Part shown: one piece after another, positions 27,401-37,117 of the stretch | Layout: every line of letters begins with the position of its first letter | Position numbering within the stretch: position 1 is the stretch's first letter | NCBI RefSeq assembly: GCF_003933235.1 | Contig: NZ_RWJI01000001.1 | Span: forward strand, 1,494,001 to 1,558,000 | Source of the DNA: Sphingorhabdus wooponensis | Lineage (GTDB): Bacteria; Pseudomonadota; Alphaproteobacteria; Sphingomonadales; Sphingomonadaceae | Reading direction: 5' to 3' | DNA: 64,000 nt | The notes under the pieces: model-generated | Database searches by the model: none | What the model was told of the DNA's origin: nothing | The model's input: the letters and a program-made list of their open reading frames with translations, nothing else | Made by a program: the position numbers and the translations under genes

Positions 27401-28054
27401 ATGAAAAAGGTCGTAACTTTTCTCGCTCCGTTGGCGCTGCTGGCCTTGGGTGCATGCGCAACGCCCTTTAACGCCGATGTGTCCCGCTTTCAGGAACTAC
27501 CCGCCCCTCAGGGTCAAACCTTTGTGATCCGCGCAGCCAATCCGGCCAACTCCGGCGGCATTGAATTTGGCCAATATGCTGCGCTGGTCGCCAAGGAACT
27601 ACAGGAAGTTGGGTATGTGCCATCATCGGGGGCAACCGCCGACATGACCGTATCTCTTGATTATGCCGTTGATGAAGGCAAGGAACGCAACATCGTTCAT
27701 CGGGACCCCTTCTACGATCCCTTTTGGGGTTATGGCGCGTTTTACCGTCCCTATGTCGTCCATACGCGGCGCGGTGCGCGCTATGTTATGGGTTTCTATG
27801 ATCCGTTCCTCTACAGCGGTTTCAATCGTCCCTATGATGTTGACAGCTTCACGGTGTACACAGCCAACCTAGATCTAAAAATTGACCGTAATATTGACGG
27901 CAAGCGTCTGTTCGAAGGCAAGGCGGAAGCCAAGTCGCGTTCAAATAAACTGCTGCATCTGGTGCCAAATTTGATTGAGGCGATGTTCACAGGTTTCCCC
28001 GGTAATGGCGGCGAAACCGTCCGAATTTCCGTCGCTCCGGAGGAAAAACGCTAG
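27401..28054 (+). CDS. DUF4136-domain lipoprotein
   Basis: A 217-residue envelope lipoprotein: signal MKKVVTFLAPLALLALGAC with lipidated Cys at residue 19. The following domain (FNADVSRFQELPAPQGQTF, then a beta-rich YVPSSGATADMTVSLDY block) matches DUF4136. A Tyr/Phe/Pro-rich central section (DPFYDPFWGYGAFYRPY) is notable. Function unknown. The 103 bases ahead of it contain no gene and are AT-rich near the 5' end. Confidence 0.82.
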   Translation: MKKVVTFLAPLALLALGACATPFNADVSRFQELPAPQGQTFVIRAANPANSGGIEFGQYAALVAKELQEVGYVPSSGATADMTVSLDYAVDEGKERNIVHRDPFYDPFWGYGAFYRPYVVHTRRGARYVMGFYDPFLYSGFNRPYDVDSFTVYTANLDLKIDRNIDGKRLFEGKAEAKSRSNKLLHLVPNLIEAMFTGFPGNGGETVRISVAPEEKR

Positions 28055-28065
28055 GCCTAATTAAG

Positions 28066-28093
28066 GCTGCGGCGTGTATTTATACGCCGCAGC
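28066..28093. terminator. Hairpin between convergent genes
   Basis: Perfect 10-bp inverted repeat GCTGCGGCGT / ACGCCGCAGC with an 8-nt loop. It begins 11 bases after the DUF4136 stop and covers the last codons of the convergent SH3-domain gene, whose TAA stop lies in the loop. There is no clear U-tract, so it is a candidate rather than a certain terminator. Confidence 0.5.
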
Positions 28094-29183
28094 TCAATTC
28101 GGTTTTACCATAAGCCGCGCCCTCACCCCGCGTAGCCGCGATACCTGCGTACAGATCAGTCCCTGCGAACAGCCCATCTCGCCCGATATCAAAACCTTGC
28201 GCGCGGAATATTTCCATAACCTTCGCAGGTGGGTCGTCGAAATATAAAGACTGGGATTCATAATGCTGCCCTAGTCCCGTCAACGATAATCCTGCGAAGG
28301 ATCGGCGTAGCCTGAGATATTTGCTTTTGCCTTCAACCACCGCATAAGCCTTTTGACGGGCGGCATCATTGGCAAACTCCTTTGCCTCTAATGCTTGCCA
28401 TTGTGCCCGCAACTGCGCGCCAATCTTGGCAAATTCAGCACCAATTTCTCCGGAAAAGGCGCAAGTTTGGGGATTAAAGCCGATGGTAATGGGTTTGCCC
28501 CCTATGCGCGCCAAGATCGATGGAGCGTCCGCCAGATATCCATAACGACCATCAGCAAGCTTCACCTCAACGAAGTTATCCGCCGTCGTTCCGACGAGCG
28601 TCAATGATGCCCCCGCGCGAAGCCGATCCAACAATGCGCTATCTGCCAAGGTGGTCGCCCATACATCGATAAAACCGTCGGCAACCCAGGGCTGATCGTT
28701 AAGCAACTTTACCAATGCCGGTGGCTTAAATTGCGATAGATTAGCCAAGGCAACAAAACCATTGCCATCACTCAGTTCAAGCCACCCGCCATCGACACCA
28801 GAACCGGGTTGAATTGTACCAGTCACTTGCGAACCACGGGGCAATTTGCCTAAGATTTCGCTACCGCTTATTGTCGGCTTGTTCCGCAAGTTCGCGTCGG
28901 TCATTGCGAAAAATATCTGCGCTTCCGGGTTCGAAGCTTCTCCCACTTCGGTTGTGGACAGGCTTGTGTCGCGTTTCAAATCATCGGCAATGAAGAGCCA
29001 GAAATATAAGGCCGCCATAGCCAAAACAGCGAAGACCGCGACGAATGGCATACGCCATGGGCGATTCGCGGATGGCTTTGCAGGTTTTTTGGCTATTTTT
29101 GGCTTCAACGCATGCCCACAACTGGCGCAAAAAGCGGCTTCTTTGGTCGCAGTCGCTCCGCAGGATGCGCATATATTACTCAT
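28080..29183 (-). CDS. Zinc-ribbon, single-TM, SH3-domain protein
   Basis: A 367-residue protein with an N-terminal zinc ribbon (CASC ... CASC), a basic linker, one membrane helix (PFVAVFAVLAMAALYFWLFI at about 47-66) and then two bacterial-SH3-like segments (DANLRNKPTISGSEILGKLP; RLRAGASLTLVGTTADNFVE). The C-terminal 130 residues contain two cysteines and no recognised domain. Topology suggests ribbon in the cytosol and SH3 part in the periplasm, perhaps binding peptidoglycan. It lies downstream of nothing on the same strand except dnaA (65 bp away). Confidence 0.75.
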   Translation of the reverse strand: MSNICASCGATATKEAAFCASCGHALKPKIAKKPAKPSANRPWRMPFVAVFAVLAMAALYFWLFIADDLKRDTSLSTTEVGEASNPEAQIFFAMTDANLRNKPTISGSEILGKLPRGSQVTGTIQPGSGVDGGWLELSDGNGFVALANLSQFKPPALVKLLNDQPWVADGFIDVWATTLADSALLDRLRAGASLTLVGTTADNFVEVKLADGRYGYLADAPSILARIGGKPITIGFNPQTCAFSGEIGAEFAKIGAQLRAQWQALEAKEFANDAARQKAYAVVEGKSKYLRLRRSFAGLSLTGLGQHYESQSLYFDDPPAKVMEIFRAQGFDIGRDGLFAGTDLYAGIAATRGEGAAYGKTELSCGV

Positions 29184-29248
29184 ACTCGTCCCTCCGACTC
29201 ATGTCATTGGGATAAGCGCTGAAAAGCGACTTGAAAAGAGAGGGAAAT

Positions 29249-30721
29249 TTAGGCTTCGAGCTGACGGAGCAACGCGCGGACATCATTGTCCATATCGCTG
29301 TCCTGCTGGCGCAGTCCCTCAACCAAGCGTACGGCGTGGATCACTGTGCTATGGTCACGTCCACCGAACTTGCGTCCGATTTCAGGGTAGCTGCGCGGTG
29401 TCATCACCTTGGCAAGATACATGGCAACTTGCCGCGGGCGCACGACCGCACGCGCACGGCGCTTTGAAGACATTTCGCTGCGGTCGATGCGATAATATTC
29501 GCACACAGCGCGCTGAATTTCATCGATAGTGATACGGCGGCGGCAAGCGCTCAAAATATCCTTGAGCTGCTCTTCTGCCAAAGTCCGCGTGACTGGCTTG
29601 CCTGTCAATTGGGCATAAGCGAGCAGCTTGTTCAAGCCGCCTTCCAATTCGCGGACATTGCGGCTGATCGTGCGGGCGAGAAACTCGACCACATCTTCAC
29701 CGACCTGCGCCTCTGGCATATTGGCCAGGCGCTGTTCTAAGATCAAACGGCGAAGCTCTAAATCTGCAGGCTGAATGTCGGCGACAAGACCCATCGAAAG
29801 ACGCGACAAGATACGCTGATCCACGCCGTCCAGCGCTTGCGGTGCGCGATCAGCGGAAACCACTAAGCGTTTGCCTGCGCCAATGATCGCATCGATAGTA
29901 TGCAGGAACTCTTCTTGCGTCGACACCTTGCCGATGATGAACTGGATATCGTCGATCAGCAGCACGTCGACAGCACGCAAACGTGCCTTGAACTCCATGA
30001 CTTCCTTGCGCCGCATCGCGGTCACAAATTCCATCATGAATTTTTCGGCGGACATATACAAAATCTGCGCGTCTGGATTAACCTCGGCATAAGCATGGCC
30101 AATGGCATGCATCAGATGCGTTTTGCCTTGCCCAGTTGCCGCTTGCAGATATAGCGGGTTAAACAAGGGCTTGTCTTTCGACGCAACCCGCTCTGCAGCG
30201 CTCAGCGCCAGCACATTGGTTTGGCCTTTCACGAAATTCGCAAAAGTCATGCGCGGGTCAAGCGCCGACCGGGTGGCTTGCGACTCATTCGTTTCTTGCG
30301 CAACCGCACGTTCTGCATTTGTTGAAGCACGCAGCAATTCGACGCGCGGCGCACCGGGGCGGGTGCGGATTTTCAACTGCTTGACGCTGCTATTGGTGCT
30401 AGACCATGCCAAGCGCAAACGGTCGGCATAATGATCGGAAACCCAGCTTGCGGAAAAGTCGGAGGGCAACAAAAGCTCAAGCGTGCCGGTCAGGTCGCAA
30501 TAATCACCCAGGCTGATGGAGCGAATCCATTGTCCGTAAACCTGCGCACCCAAATCACGACGCAAGCCAGAAGAGATATTATGCCAATCAGCGTCAAAAC
30601 GGGCAACTGATGTAGAGACATCATTTCCGTTTCCTGACAGACCGACTGTGCTTTGCGATACTGAATTGCCTTCGGCCAACGTGCCTGCCCCCATTTTCCA
30701 CCCCAACCAGTGCCACATCAC
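29249..30721 (-). CDS. dnaA: Chromosomal replication initiator DnaA
   Basis: AAA+ initiator, up to 490 residues. Domain I spans roughly residues 45-105 (DWHNISSGLRRDLGAQVYGQW, SDHYADRLRLAW), then a linker, the ATPase with Walker A (ATGQGKTHLMHAIG) and Walker B (VLLIDDIQFI), and domain IV with the DnaA signature RKFGGRDHSTVIHA. The first 20-40 residues are not conserved, so the start could be ATG 30721, 30718, 30694 or an alternative codon further in. DciA (5.6 kb) would supply the helicase-loading step that follows DnaA. Confidence 0.95.
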   Translation of the reverse strand: MMWHWLGWKMGAGTLAEGNSVSQSTVGLSGNGNDVSTSVARFDADWHNISSGLRRDLGAQVYGQWIRSISLGDYCDLTGTLELLLPSDFSASWVSDHYADRLRLAWSSTNSSVKQLKIRTRPGAPRVELLRASTNAERAVAQETNESQATRSALDPRMTFANFVKGQTNVLALSAAERVASKDKPLFNPLYLQAATGQGKTHLMHAIGHAYAEVNPDAQILYMSAEKFMMEFVTAMRRKEVMEFKARLRAVDVLLIDDIQFIIGKVSTQEEFLHTIDAIIGAGKRLVVSADRAPQALDGVDQRILSRLSMGLVADIQPADLELRRLILEQRLANMPEAQVGEDVVEFLARTISRNVRELEGGLNKLLAYAQLTGKPVTRTLAEEQLKDILSACRRRITIDEIQRAVCEYYRIDRSEMSSKRRARAVVRPRQVAMYLAKVMTPRSYPEIGRKFGGRDHSTVIHAVRLVEGLRQQDSDMDNDVRALLRQLEA

Positions 30722-31055
30722 CGCGCGCTATCTACCGGACACAGGACGAACTGGTACTGGCCACGCATTTGTTGCCAAATGCAGCCACGCCACTTGTTCA
30801 TTCTCCATGTGAGGCATTGCCCGACTGTCGTCATGCTTTGCTGGAATGCATTTCTTAGACAGCAATAAACGAGTCTATCAAGAGCCGCTCGGCAAAAAAA
30901 TTGAAATAAATGGCATTGACTCGGCAGGACCTAAGCAAATGCGTTATCTATTTATTAAGTATATGATATAATGTTATTTTTTGCAATATAGTGGATTGCA
31001 CACCTCCCGAATCGTGGGAAATCCTCACACTTCACTTTTGTGACAATTGGCAAAG
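30722..31055. promoter_or_regulatory. Non-coding region upstream of dnaA
   Basis: About 330 bases without a plausible gene between dnaA and the rpsT terminator. The stretch from about 30885 to 31000 is very AT-rich (TATCTATTTATTAAGTATAT and similar), unlike the rest of the window. I could not find a perfect TTATCCACA DnaA box in it. It most likely holds the dnaA promoter; a role as origin is not supported by what can be read here. Confidence 0.45.
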
Positions 31056-31084
31056 AAAAACCCGCCGTGATTGCGGCGGGTTTT
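31056..31084 (-). terminator. Rho-independent terminator of rpsT
   Basis: Symmetrical stem CCCGCC(G) / (C)GGCGGG with flanking A-run on one side and T-run on the other; read on the minus strand it lies about 40 bases after the rpsT stop and ends in a run of T. The near-perfect symmetry would also work in the other direction. Confidence 0.85.
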
Positions 31085-31124
31085 GAATGTCTGAAACCGG
31101 AAGGTCCGGTGCAGTCAGAATCGC

Positions 31125-31388
31125 TTAAGCGAGACCGCCGACCGCCTTTGTGAGGCGACCAAATTTGCGCGAAGCTGTGTTCTTGTGAAGGACGCCCTTG
31201 GATACACCGCGCGCCAATTCAGGCTGCGCTGCTGCAAGTGCTGCGGCGGCCGCAGTCTTGTCACCCAGTTGGATGGCCGATTCGACTTTCTTAATAAAAG
31301 TACGGATGCGGCTGACGCGTGCGCCATTGACTTCAGTGCGACGCGCGTTGCGACGGATACGCTTTTTTGCTTGCGGCGTATTGGCCAT
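31125..31388 (-). CDS. rpsT: 30S ribosomal protein S20
   Basis: Small basic protein of 87 residues, the normal length. [17 protein letters not shown] is the typical S20 start, followed by [13 protein letters not shown] and [15 protein letters not shown] near the C-terminus. It binds 16S rRNA early in 30S assembly. A strong terminator follows, so it is a monocistronic unit; dnaA lies downstream beyond it on the same strand. Confidence 0.97.
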   Translation of the reverse strand: MANTPQAKKRIRRNARRTEVNGARVSRIRTFIKKVESAIQLGDKTAAAAALAAAQPELARGVSKGVLHKNTASRKFGRLTKAVGGLA

Positions 31389-31496
31389 TTTTGTCCTCGA
31401 ATTTCAATATCTGAGAAGACGTGCCCATGCGGTACGCCCGTTGAAGGAGCGGCCCTTAACCCTGCCCAACAGATTCGTCAACCTCATAATGCCGCC

Positions 31497-32309
31497 TCAT
31501 CGCTGGCATTTCGGGCAGTAGAAGGTGGATCGTCCCGAATCAACACGCCGCAATATGTTGCTACCGCAGATACAAGCCTCACCTTCGCGACCGTATACAC
31601 GCCAGTCTTTAGCGAAATATCCCAGCTCCCCATCTGGCGCTGCAAAATCGCGCAAGGTCGATCCGCCAGCTGCTATCGCGGCGGTGAGCACCTCTTTGAT
31701 AGCGATGACCAATCGGTTCAGCCGCGGCTTGCTAATGCTCGATGCAACAGCAATTGGGTCAATGCCCGCCATATGCAAAGCCTCGCACACATAGATATTG
31801 CCCAAGCCCGCGACGATATTCTGGTTAAGTAGCATCGCCTTGATTGGTGCCTTGCGGCCAAAAAGTGCCTTTTGCAGCACAGACGCATCGAACGCCTCCG
31901 ACAGCGGCTCAGGCCCCATTTGGGCAAAGAAGCGATATTCGTCGACTTGTTGCGAATCGATGATATCCAGCGACCCGAAACGGCGGTGATCATTCAACGC
32001 GACCACCCGGCCACTTGCCGTTTCCAGAATGAAATGGTCGTGCTTTTCAATTTCCGCTGGGTCGACGCGCCAGCGGCCCGACATCCCTAAATGAAAAATC
32101 AACACGTCCTGCCGGTCGGTATAGATTAATCCATATTTGGCGCGCCGGCCCAGCGATTCAACGCGTGCGCCCGTGAGCCGCTGCCGCAAATCGGGCGGAA
32201 GCGGCCAGCGCAGGTCCGCACGGCGCGGTTCCGCGCGCACGATTAATTCACCTTCCAAGACCGACCGCAGGCCGGAGACAGTGGTTTCTACTTCAGGTAA
32301 TTCGGGCAT
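31497..32309 (-). CDS. mutM: Formamidopyrimidine-DNA glycosylase MutM (Fpg)
   Basis: Excises 8-oxoguanine and formamidopyrimidines; 270 residues. The start at 32309 is fixed by chemistry: Pro2 of MPELPEVETT is the catalytic nucleophile, so the upstream in-frame codons to 32321 cannot be used. Lys/Asn conserved sites in the ILLNQNIVAGLGNIYVCEALH region (H2TH) and the C-terminal zinc finger (CICGSNILRR ... TFYCPKCQR) are intact. With mutY it forms the GO repair system; the two lie 27 kb apart. It is divergent from ubiE. Confidence 0.95.
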   Translation of the reverse strand: MPELPEVETTVSGLRSVLEGELIVRAEPRRADLRWPLPPDLRQRLTGARVESLGRRAKYGLIYTDRQDVLIFHLGMSGRWRVDPAEIEKHDHFILETASGRVVALNDHRRFGSLDIIDSQQVDEYRFFAQMGPEPLSEAFDASVLQKALFGRKAPIKAMLLNQNIVAGLGNIYVCEALHMAGIDPIAVASSISKPRLNRLVIAIKEVLTAAIAAGGSTLRDFAAPDGELGYFAKDWRVYGREGEACICGSNILRRVDSGRSTFYCPKCQR

Positions 32310-32367
32310 ATGATTTTGCACCTAACAGTCTTTGCGGCTGGCGCAACAATCGGCTAGAGGCAGCAAG

Positions 32368-33099
32368 ATGAACGACACCGTATCCTTTGGCTATGAGGAA
32401 GTTAGCCCCGAAGAAAAGACGCAGCGCGTTGGCCACGTCTTTTCCAATGTCGCGCGCAAATATGACATTATGAATGATGCAATGTCGGGCGGCATGCACC
32501 GTTTGTGGAAAGATAGCTTCGTGCGCCGCGTTAAACCACGCGCGGGTGAGGATATTCTCGACATGGCCGGCGGCACGGGTGACATCGCATTTCGCATGGA
32601 AAAATCTGGTGCGCAGGTCACTGTCTCCGACATTAACGAAGATATGCTCGATGTCGGCATGGAACGCGCCATGCAGCGCGGGATTGACAGCCTCATCTGG
32701 TCTCCACAAAATGCCGAGACATTAACATTCCCCGATGCGCATTTTGATGCCTATACAATTGCCTTTGGCATCCGCAATGTCACGGATATCCCGAAGGCCC
32801 TGCGTGAGGCACATCGCGTGCTGCGTTATGGCGGCCGTTTTTTCTGCCTGGAATTTTCAACCGTCGAATGGCCTGGCCTTGCGCAAATATACGACATCTA
32901 TTCGGACAAGCTTGTGCCAAAGCTGGGCAAGGCCATTGCGGGCGACGAAGACAGTTACCGCTATCTGGTCGAATCCATCCGCCGTTTTCCCGACATGCAA
33001 AATTTCAAGCGCATGATTGGTGAGGCTGGCTTTGTGCAAACCAAGGTTGAGCCGATATTGGGCGGTCTGGTCGCGATCCACAGCGGCTGGAAAGTTTAA
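32368..33099 (+). CDS. ubiE: Demethylmenaquinone/2-polyprenyl-benzoquinol methyltransferase UbiE
   Basis: SAM-dependent C-methyltransferase of ubiquinone synthesis; 243 residues from ATG 32368 (MNDTVSFGYEEV). SAM motif I is ILDMAGGTGDIAF; the UbiE signatures are YDIMNDAMSGGMHRLWK and the late RYGGRFFCLEFSTV segment. It opens a plus-strand run ubiE-ubiB-coaBC-dut-moeB with spacings of 11 bases or overlaps. The alternative upstream TTG at 32332 adds unconserved residues. Confidence 0.94.
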   Translation: MNDTVSFGYEEVSPEEKTQRVGHVFSNVARKYDIMNDAMSGGMHRLWKDSFVRRVKPRAGEDILDMAGGTGDIAFRMEKSGAQVTVSDINEDMLDVGMERAMQRGIDSLIWSPQNAETLTFPDAHFDAYTIAFGIRNVTDIPKALREAHRVLRYGGRFFCLEFSTVEWPGLAQIYDIYSDKLVPKLGKAIAGDEDSYRYLVESIRRFPDMQNFKRMIGEAGFVQTKVEPILGGLVAIHSGWKV

Positions 33100-33110
33100 C
33101 ACCGCTCGAC

Positions 33111-34661
33111 ATGACGCGTCCACTTACACACATCATTCGCTTGCTCAAATGGGGCCGCATATTGGCACGCCACGGGGCGCTTCGCGCCTTTGAGGCGGAT
33201 CGCAACACCCCAGCGCAAGTCAAGCGCCTGTGCCGCATCGCGCGTTTTGGGACGATTCAGCCAAAGGTGCCGGATTATGCAGGCGCATTTCGCGCGATTG
33301 GGCCCGCTGCCATCAAGCTTGGGCAAACGTTGGCGACCCGTCCCGACATTATTGGCGAAGAAGCGGTGCACAATCTGCTCATGCTGCAGGACCAGTTACC
33401 GCCCGCGCCATTTGACCAAGTCTATGCGCAGATAGATAACAGCCTGAATAAGCCAGCGGCGGCATTGTTTGAATATATCGACCCTGTGCCCGTGGGGGCC
33501 GCTTCCATTGCGCAGGTGCACCGTGCCCGCACGAATGAGGGCAAGGATGTCGCGATCAAAGTGCTTCGCCCCGGCATTCGCGAACAGTTCGCCCGCGACA
33601 TTGAAACCTATGAATGGGCCGCCGCGCATTTAGAAGCGCTTGGCGGCGAAGCAGCACGATTGCGTCCACAACTGGTTATCGCCAATTTGAAACGCTGGAC
33701 CCTGCGCGAACTCGATTTGCGGCGCGAGGCGGCAAGCGCATCTGAATTGAAAGAGGCGATGGTTGCCGTCGAAGGCTATATTATTCCGACCATCGATTGG
33801 GACCGGACGTCTGGCCGTGTGCTGACGCTCGAATGGATCGATGGCATTAAAATTTCGGATATTGATGCGCTCAAGGCGGCGGGCCATGACCTCAATATAT
33901 TGGCTGAAAAGCTTGTCCTTACATTTTTGCGGCAAGCGATTTCGGAAGGCTTTTTCCATGCCGACATGCATCAGGGCAATTTATTCGTCCGCGCCGACGG
34001 CACGATTGTCGCCATTGATTTTGGCATTATGGGCCGGATCAACCGGCAAGCGCGCTTTTGGCTGGCGGAAATTCTCTATGGCTTGACCACGGGCAATTAT
34101 AAGCGGGTGGCAGAAATCCATTTCGAGGCGCAATATGTGCCCAGCTATCACAATGTCGACGAATTCGCGACGGCGTTGCGTGCGGTCGGCGAGCCAACGC
34201 GCGGCAAGCCGGTAAGCGAATTGTCGGTCGGGCAAATGCTCGACAGCCTTTTCGCGATTACCCGCGATTTCGATATGCAGACACAGCCACATTTGTTGTT
34301 GCTGCAAAAAACGATGGTGATGGTCGAAGGCATTGCGACTTCGCTTAACCCAAGCATCAACATGTGGGATGTCGCCGCACCTTATGTGCGGGACTGGATT
34401 CGCGGTGAATTGGGACCGGAAGCCATGCTGGCTGATGGCCTGCGCAAACAAGCCGATACGCTGAAGTTGATCCCCGACCTCATCCGCCGCTTAGATGAAC
34501 AGCTTCCCCGCAAAGGCGGCGCGCCCGAACCGCCCCCCTTGCCGCCTGTCCAACTCATTTGGGAACGCAAAGGTCAAAGCAACGCAGCGCGCTATTTATT
34601 GGTCGCGGCCTTGGCAGGTGTCTTGGGTGCGGCTGGCATGTGGGCGATAGGATTAAGCTAA
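33111..34661 (+). CDS. ubiB: UbiB family atypical kinase/ATPase for ubiquinone synthesis
   Basis: A 516-residue ABC1/ADCK-type protein with C-terminal hydrophobic segment (YLLVAALAGVLGAAGMWAIG), so membrane-associated. The KxGQ motif is KLGQ in AAIKLGQTLATRPD; the Ala-rich nucleotide loop PVGAASIAQVHRA replaces the Gly-rich loop; ADMHQGNLFV carries the catalytic-loop Asp/Asn, and IDFG the metal Asp. It extracts or organises ubiquinone intermediates. It shares one base (TAATG) with coaBC. Confidence 0.95.
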   Translation: MTRPLTHIIRLLKWGRILARHGALRAFEADRNTPAQVKRLCRIARFGTIQPKVPDYAGAFRAIGPAAIKLGQTLATRPDIIGEEAVHNLLMLQDQLPPAPFDQVYAQIDNSLNKPAAALFEYIDPVPVGAASIAQVHRARTNEGKDVAIKVLRPGIREQFARDIETYEWAAAHLEALGGEAARLRPQLVIANLKRWTLRELDLRREAASASELKEAMVAVEGYIIPTIDWDRTSGRVLTLEWIDGIKISDIDALKAAGHDLNILAEKLVLTFLRQAISEGFFHADMHQGNLFVRADGTIVAIDFGIMGRINRQARFWLAEILYGLTTGNYKRVAEIHFEAQYVPSYHNVDEFATALRAVGEPTRGKPVSELSVGQMLDSLFAITRDFDMQTQPHLLLLQKTMVMVEGIATSLNPSINMWDVAAPYVRDWIRGELGPEAMLADGLRKQADTLKLIPDLIRRLDEQLPRKGGAPEPPPLPPVQLIWERKGQSNAARYLLVAALAGVLGAAGMWAIGLS

Positions 34662-35926
34662 TGTCTACCAAACGCATCCTCCTCATCGTCACGGGCGGCA
34701 TCGCCGCCTATAAGTCGCTTGAACTTGTCCGCTTACTCAAACGGCAAGGCCTATCCGTGCGCGCGGTTATGACGCAAAGTGCGACCGAATTCGTCACGCC
34801 TTTGTCCATGTCCGTGATGACCGAAGACCAAGTTTACGGCGATATGTTCGACCTGAAGGAAGAGCGCGAAATTGGGCATATCCAATTGAGCCGTCAGGCC
34901 GACCTGGTCGTCATCTGCCCCGCTACCGCCAACATATTGGCGAAAATGGCGGCGGGCATATCCGACGATCTTGCCACCACCATTTTGCTGGCGACCGATA
35001 AGCCCGTGCTTGCCGTTCCTGCGATGAATGTCCGCATGTGGAACCATCCAGCAACGCAACGAAATTTGGCGCAATTGCGCAACGATGGCATCCACATCAT
35101 GCACCCAGATGAAGGCGCGATGGCGTGCGGCGAATTTGGCCCCGGACGGTTGCCAGAACCACCCGCCATTGCTGAGCAAATTTGCACGATGTTGGGGCAT
35201 CCCTTTGATGCAATGCTGACGTCGGGCCGTTCACCAACGACGGTTCCAAGCGGCGTTCCGCCTGTAACGCAACAACATCGTCCCTTGTCCGGAAAGCGCA
35301 TCTTAGTAACCGCGGGCCCAACGCATGAGGCGATTGACCCCGTGCGCTATATCGCCAACCGTTCTTCGGGGCGTCAGGGCTTTGCCATTGCGGCTGCGGC
35401 AGCAGATTTGGGCGCTGATGTCACGTTGATTGCGGGTCCAGTCCATCTGGCGACCCCGCCAGGTGTCGTTCGGATTGATGTTGAAACCGCACTACAGATG
35501 CAGGCCGAGGTTGAGAAAGCCCTGCCCGTCGATGCCGCCATCATGGTGGCCGCGGTCGCCGATTGGCGCGCGGCGCAAGCACCTGAGCAAAAGATTAAGA
35601 AAGACGGCGGCAATATCCCGGCACTTAACTTAACCGAAAATCCAGATATCCTCGCTAGCCTCGCCACGCACGCCAAACGTCCAAAGCTGCTGATCGGCTT
35701 TGCGGCGGAGACTGAGAAAATTGTGGAGCATGCCCAAACAAAGCTCGCCAAAAAGGGTTGTGACTGGATTGTCGCCAATGACGTGTCCGGCGATGTGATG
35801 GGCGGCGAAAACAATGCGTTTCATATCATCACCAAGGACGGCGTTGATAGCTGGCCCGAAAGTGCCAAGGACGTAATTGCCCGTAAATTGATGGAGAAAG
35901 TGGCCGATGCACTCGCAAAAGGTTGA
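34661..35926 (+). CDS. coaBC: Bifunctional phosphopantothenoylcysteine decarboxylase/synthetase
   Basis: Two steps of coenzyme A synthesis in one 421-residue protein. The CoaC part begins [19 protein letters not shown] and includes the PAMNVRMW (flavin/substrate) segment and [12 protein letters not shown]; the CoaB part begins [24 protein letters not shown]. An unusual, non-conserved-looking linker rich in Thr/Pro ([19 protein letters not shown]) separates them. ATG 34661 overlaps the ubiB stop. The last 20 bases overlap dut. Confidence 0.95.
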   Translation: MSTKRILLIVTGGIAAYKSLELVRLLKRQGLSVRAVMTQSATEFVTPLSMSVMTEDQVYGDMFDLKEEREIGHIQLSRQADLVVICPATANILAKMAAGISDDLATTILLATDKPVLAVPAMNVRMWNHPATQRNLAQLRNDGIHIMHPDEGAMACGEFGPGRLPEPPAIAEQICTMLGHPFDAMLTSGRSPTTVPSGVPPVTQQHRPLSGKRILVTAGPTHEAIDPVRYIANRSSGRQGFAIAAAAADLGADVTLIAGPVHLATPPGVVRIDVETALQMQAEVEKALPVDAAIMVAAVADWRAAQAPEQKIKKDGGNIPALNLTENPDILASLATHAKRPKLLIGFAAETEKIVEHAQTKLAKKGCDWIVANDVSGDVMGGENNAFHIITKDGVDSWPESAKDVIARKLMEKVADALAKG

Positions 35927-36356
35927 TATTCGGGTCAAGCGCCTAGATCACGGCGCTGGCCTACCGATGCCCGCATATGCGACATCAGGCGCAGCGGGCA
36001 TGGATATTTGCGCCGCCGAAGACCTGACCTTACGCGCTGGCAAACGCCACGCCGTTGCAACCGGTTTCGCCTTCGCCATTCCCGATGGCTATGAAGTTCA
36101 AGTGCGTCCGCGCTCCGGCCTGGCCCTGAAACATGGCATCACCTGCCTCAACACCCCCGGCACTATCGACAGCGATTATCGCGGCGAAGTGAAGGTCATT
36201 CTCGCAAATTTGGGTGACGAGGATTTCGTCATCAACATAGGCGACCGGATTGCACAAATTGTGGTGGCCCCGGTCACGCAGGGTATCATGATCGAAGTCG
36301 ACGCCCTGGACGATACCGAACGGGGCACCGGAGGCTTTGGTTCCACGGGCATATGA
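35907..36356 (+). CDS. dut: dUTP diphosphatase
   Basis: Trimeric dUTPase of 149 residues hydrolysing dUTP to dUMP. Motif I is AGMDICA, motif [13 protein letters not shown], motif [14 protein letters not shown], motif [23 protein letters not shown] and motif [11 protein letters not shown], all present in order. Coupled to coaBC (20-base overlap) and to moeB (ATGA), the usual coaBC-dut pair. Confidence 0.96.
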   Translation: MHSQKVDIRVKRLDHGAGLPMPAYATSGAAGMDICAAEDLTLRAGKRHAVATGFAFAIPDGYEVQVRPRSGLALKHGITCLNTPGTIDSDYRGEVKVILANLGDEDFVINIGDRIAQIVVAPVTQGIMIEVDALDDTERGTGGFGSTGI

Positions 36357-37117
36357 CGCTTAGCGACCAACAGCTTGACCGTTACGCACGGCATATTGTG
36401 CTGCGCGATATTGGCGGCGCGGGTCAGTCCAAATTGCTATCGAGCCATGTGCTGCTTATCGGTGCGGGTGGCATTGGTTGCCCTGCCATCCAATATCTGG
36501 CGGCGGCGGGCGTTGGGACGATCAGCGTCGTTGATGATGATGTCGTATCGCTTTCCAACCTTCAACGGCAAATTCTGTATACCGAAAGCGACATTGGTAC
36601 CGCGAAGGTCGATGTCGCGGGCGCCGCCGTCGCGCGCTTAAACCCTGATGTAACATTCCGCGGCCTTAAGCAGCGCATTGACAGCTCCACCGCGGTAGAC
36701 ATTCTGAAGGGCGTCGATGTGGTGATTGACGGGTGCGATAATTTCGCCACGCGTCTGATCGTCAACGATCTGTGCCTTGCCGCGAAAGTGCCTTTGGTTA
36801 GCGCCGCGATTGGCCAGTTTCACGGGCAGATTGGCACATTCACCGGATGGCAGGATAATGCGCCCTGTTATCGCTGCTTCGTCGGCGACGCGCATGACCC
36901 CGATGATTGCGACGACTGCGCCACACAGGGCGTCCTGGGGGCCATGTGCGGGTTAATGGGATCCTTTGCCGCGATGGAGGCCATTCGTGCAATGACCGGC
37001 TTTGGGGAGGCGCAGATGGGCAAGCTGCATTTATTCGACGGCATGGCCCCGGCGATGCGGACCATTCGTCTGCCAAAAGATGCAGGCTGCAGAAGCTGTA
37101 GCGGCTTAACCGCCTAA
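36353..37117 (+). CDS. MoeB/ThiF/HesA-family adenylyltransferase
   Basis: E1-like enzyme of 254 residues that adenylates the C-terminus of a ubiquitin-fold sulfur carrier (MoaD or ThiS). Visible are [21 protein letters not shown] (ATP loop), the Arg in [19 protein letters not shown] and the zinc cysteines CYRC ... CRSC. There is no C-terminal rhodanese domain, so it is the short form. Which carrier it serves cannot be read from the neighbours. Its end overlaps the convergent cobB by 12 bases. Confidence 0.9.
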   Translation: MTLSDQQLDRYARHIVLRDIGGAGQSKLLSSHVLLIGAGGIGCPAIQYLAAAGVGTISVVDDDVVSLSNLQRQILYTESDIGTAKVDVAGAAVARLNPDVTFRGLKQRIDSSTAVDILKGVDVVIDGCDNFATRLIVNDLCLAAKVPLVSAAIGQFHGQIGTFTGWQDNAPCYRCFVGDAHDPDDCDDCATQGVLGAMCGLMGSFAAMEAIRAMTGFGEAQMGKLHLFDGMAPAMRTIRLPKDAGCRSCSGLTA

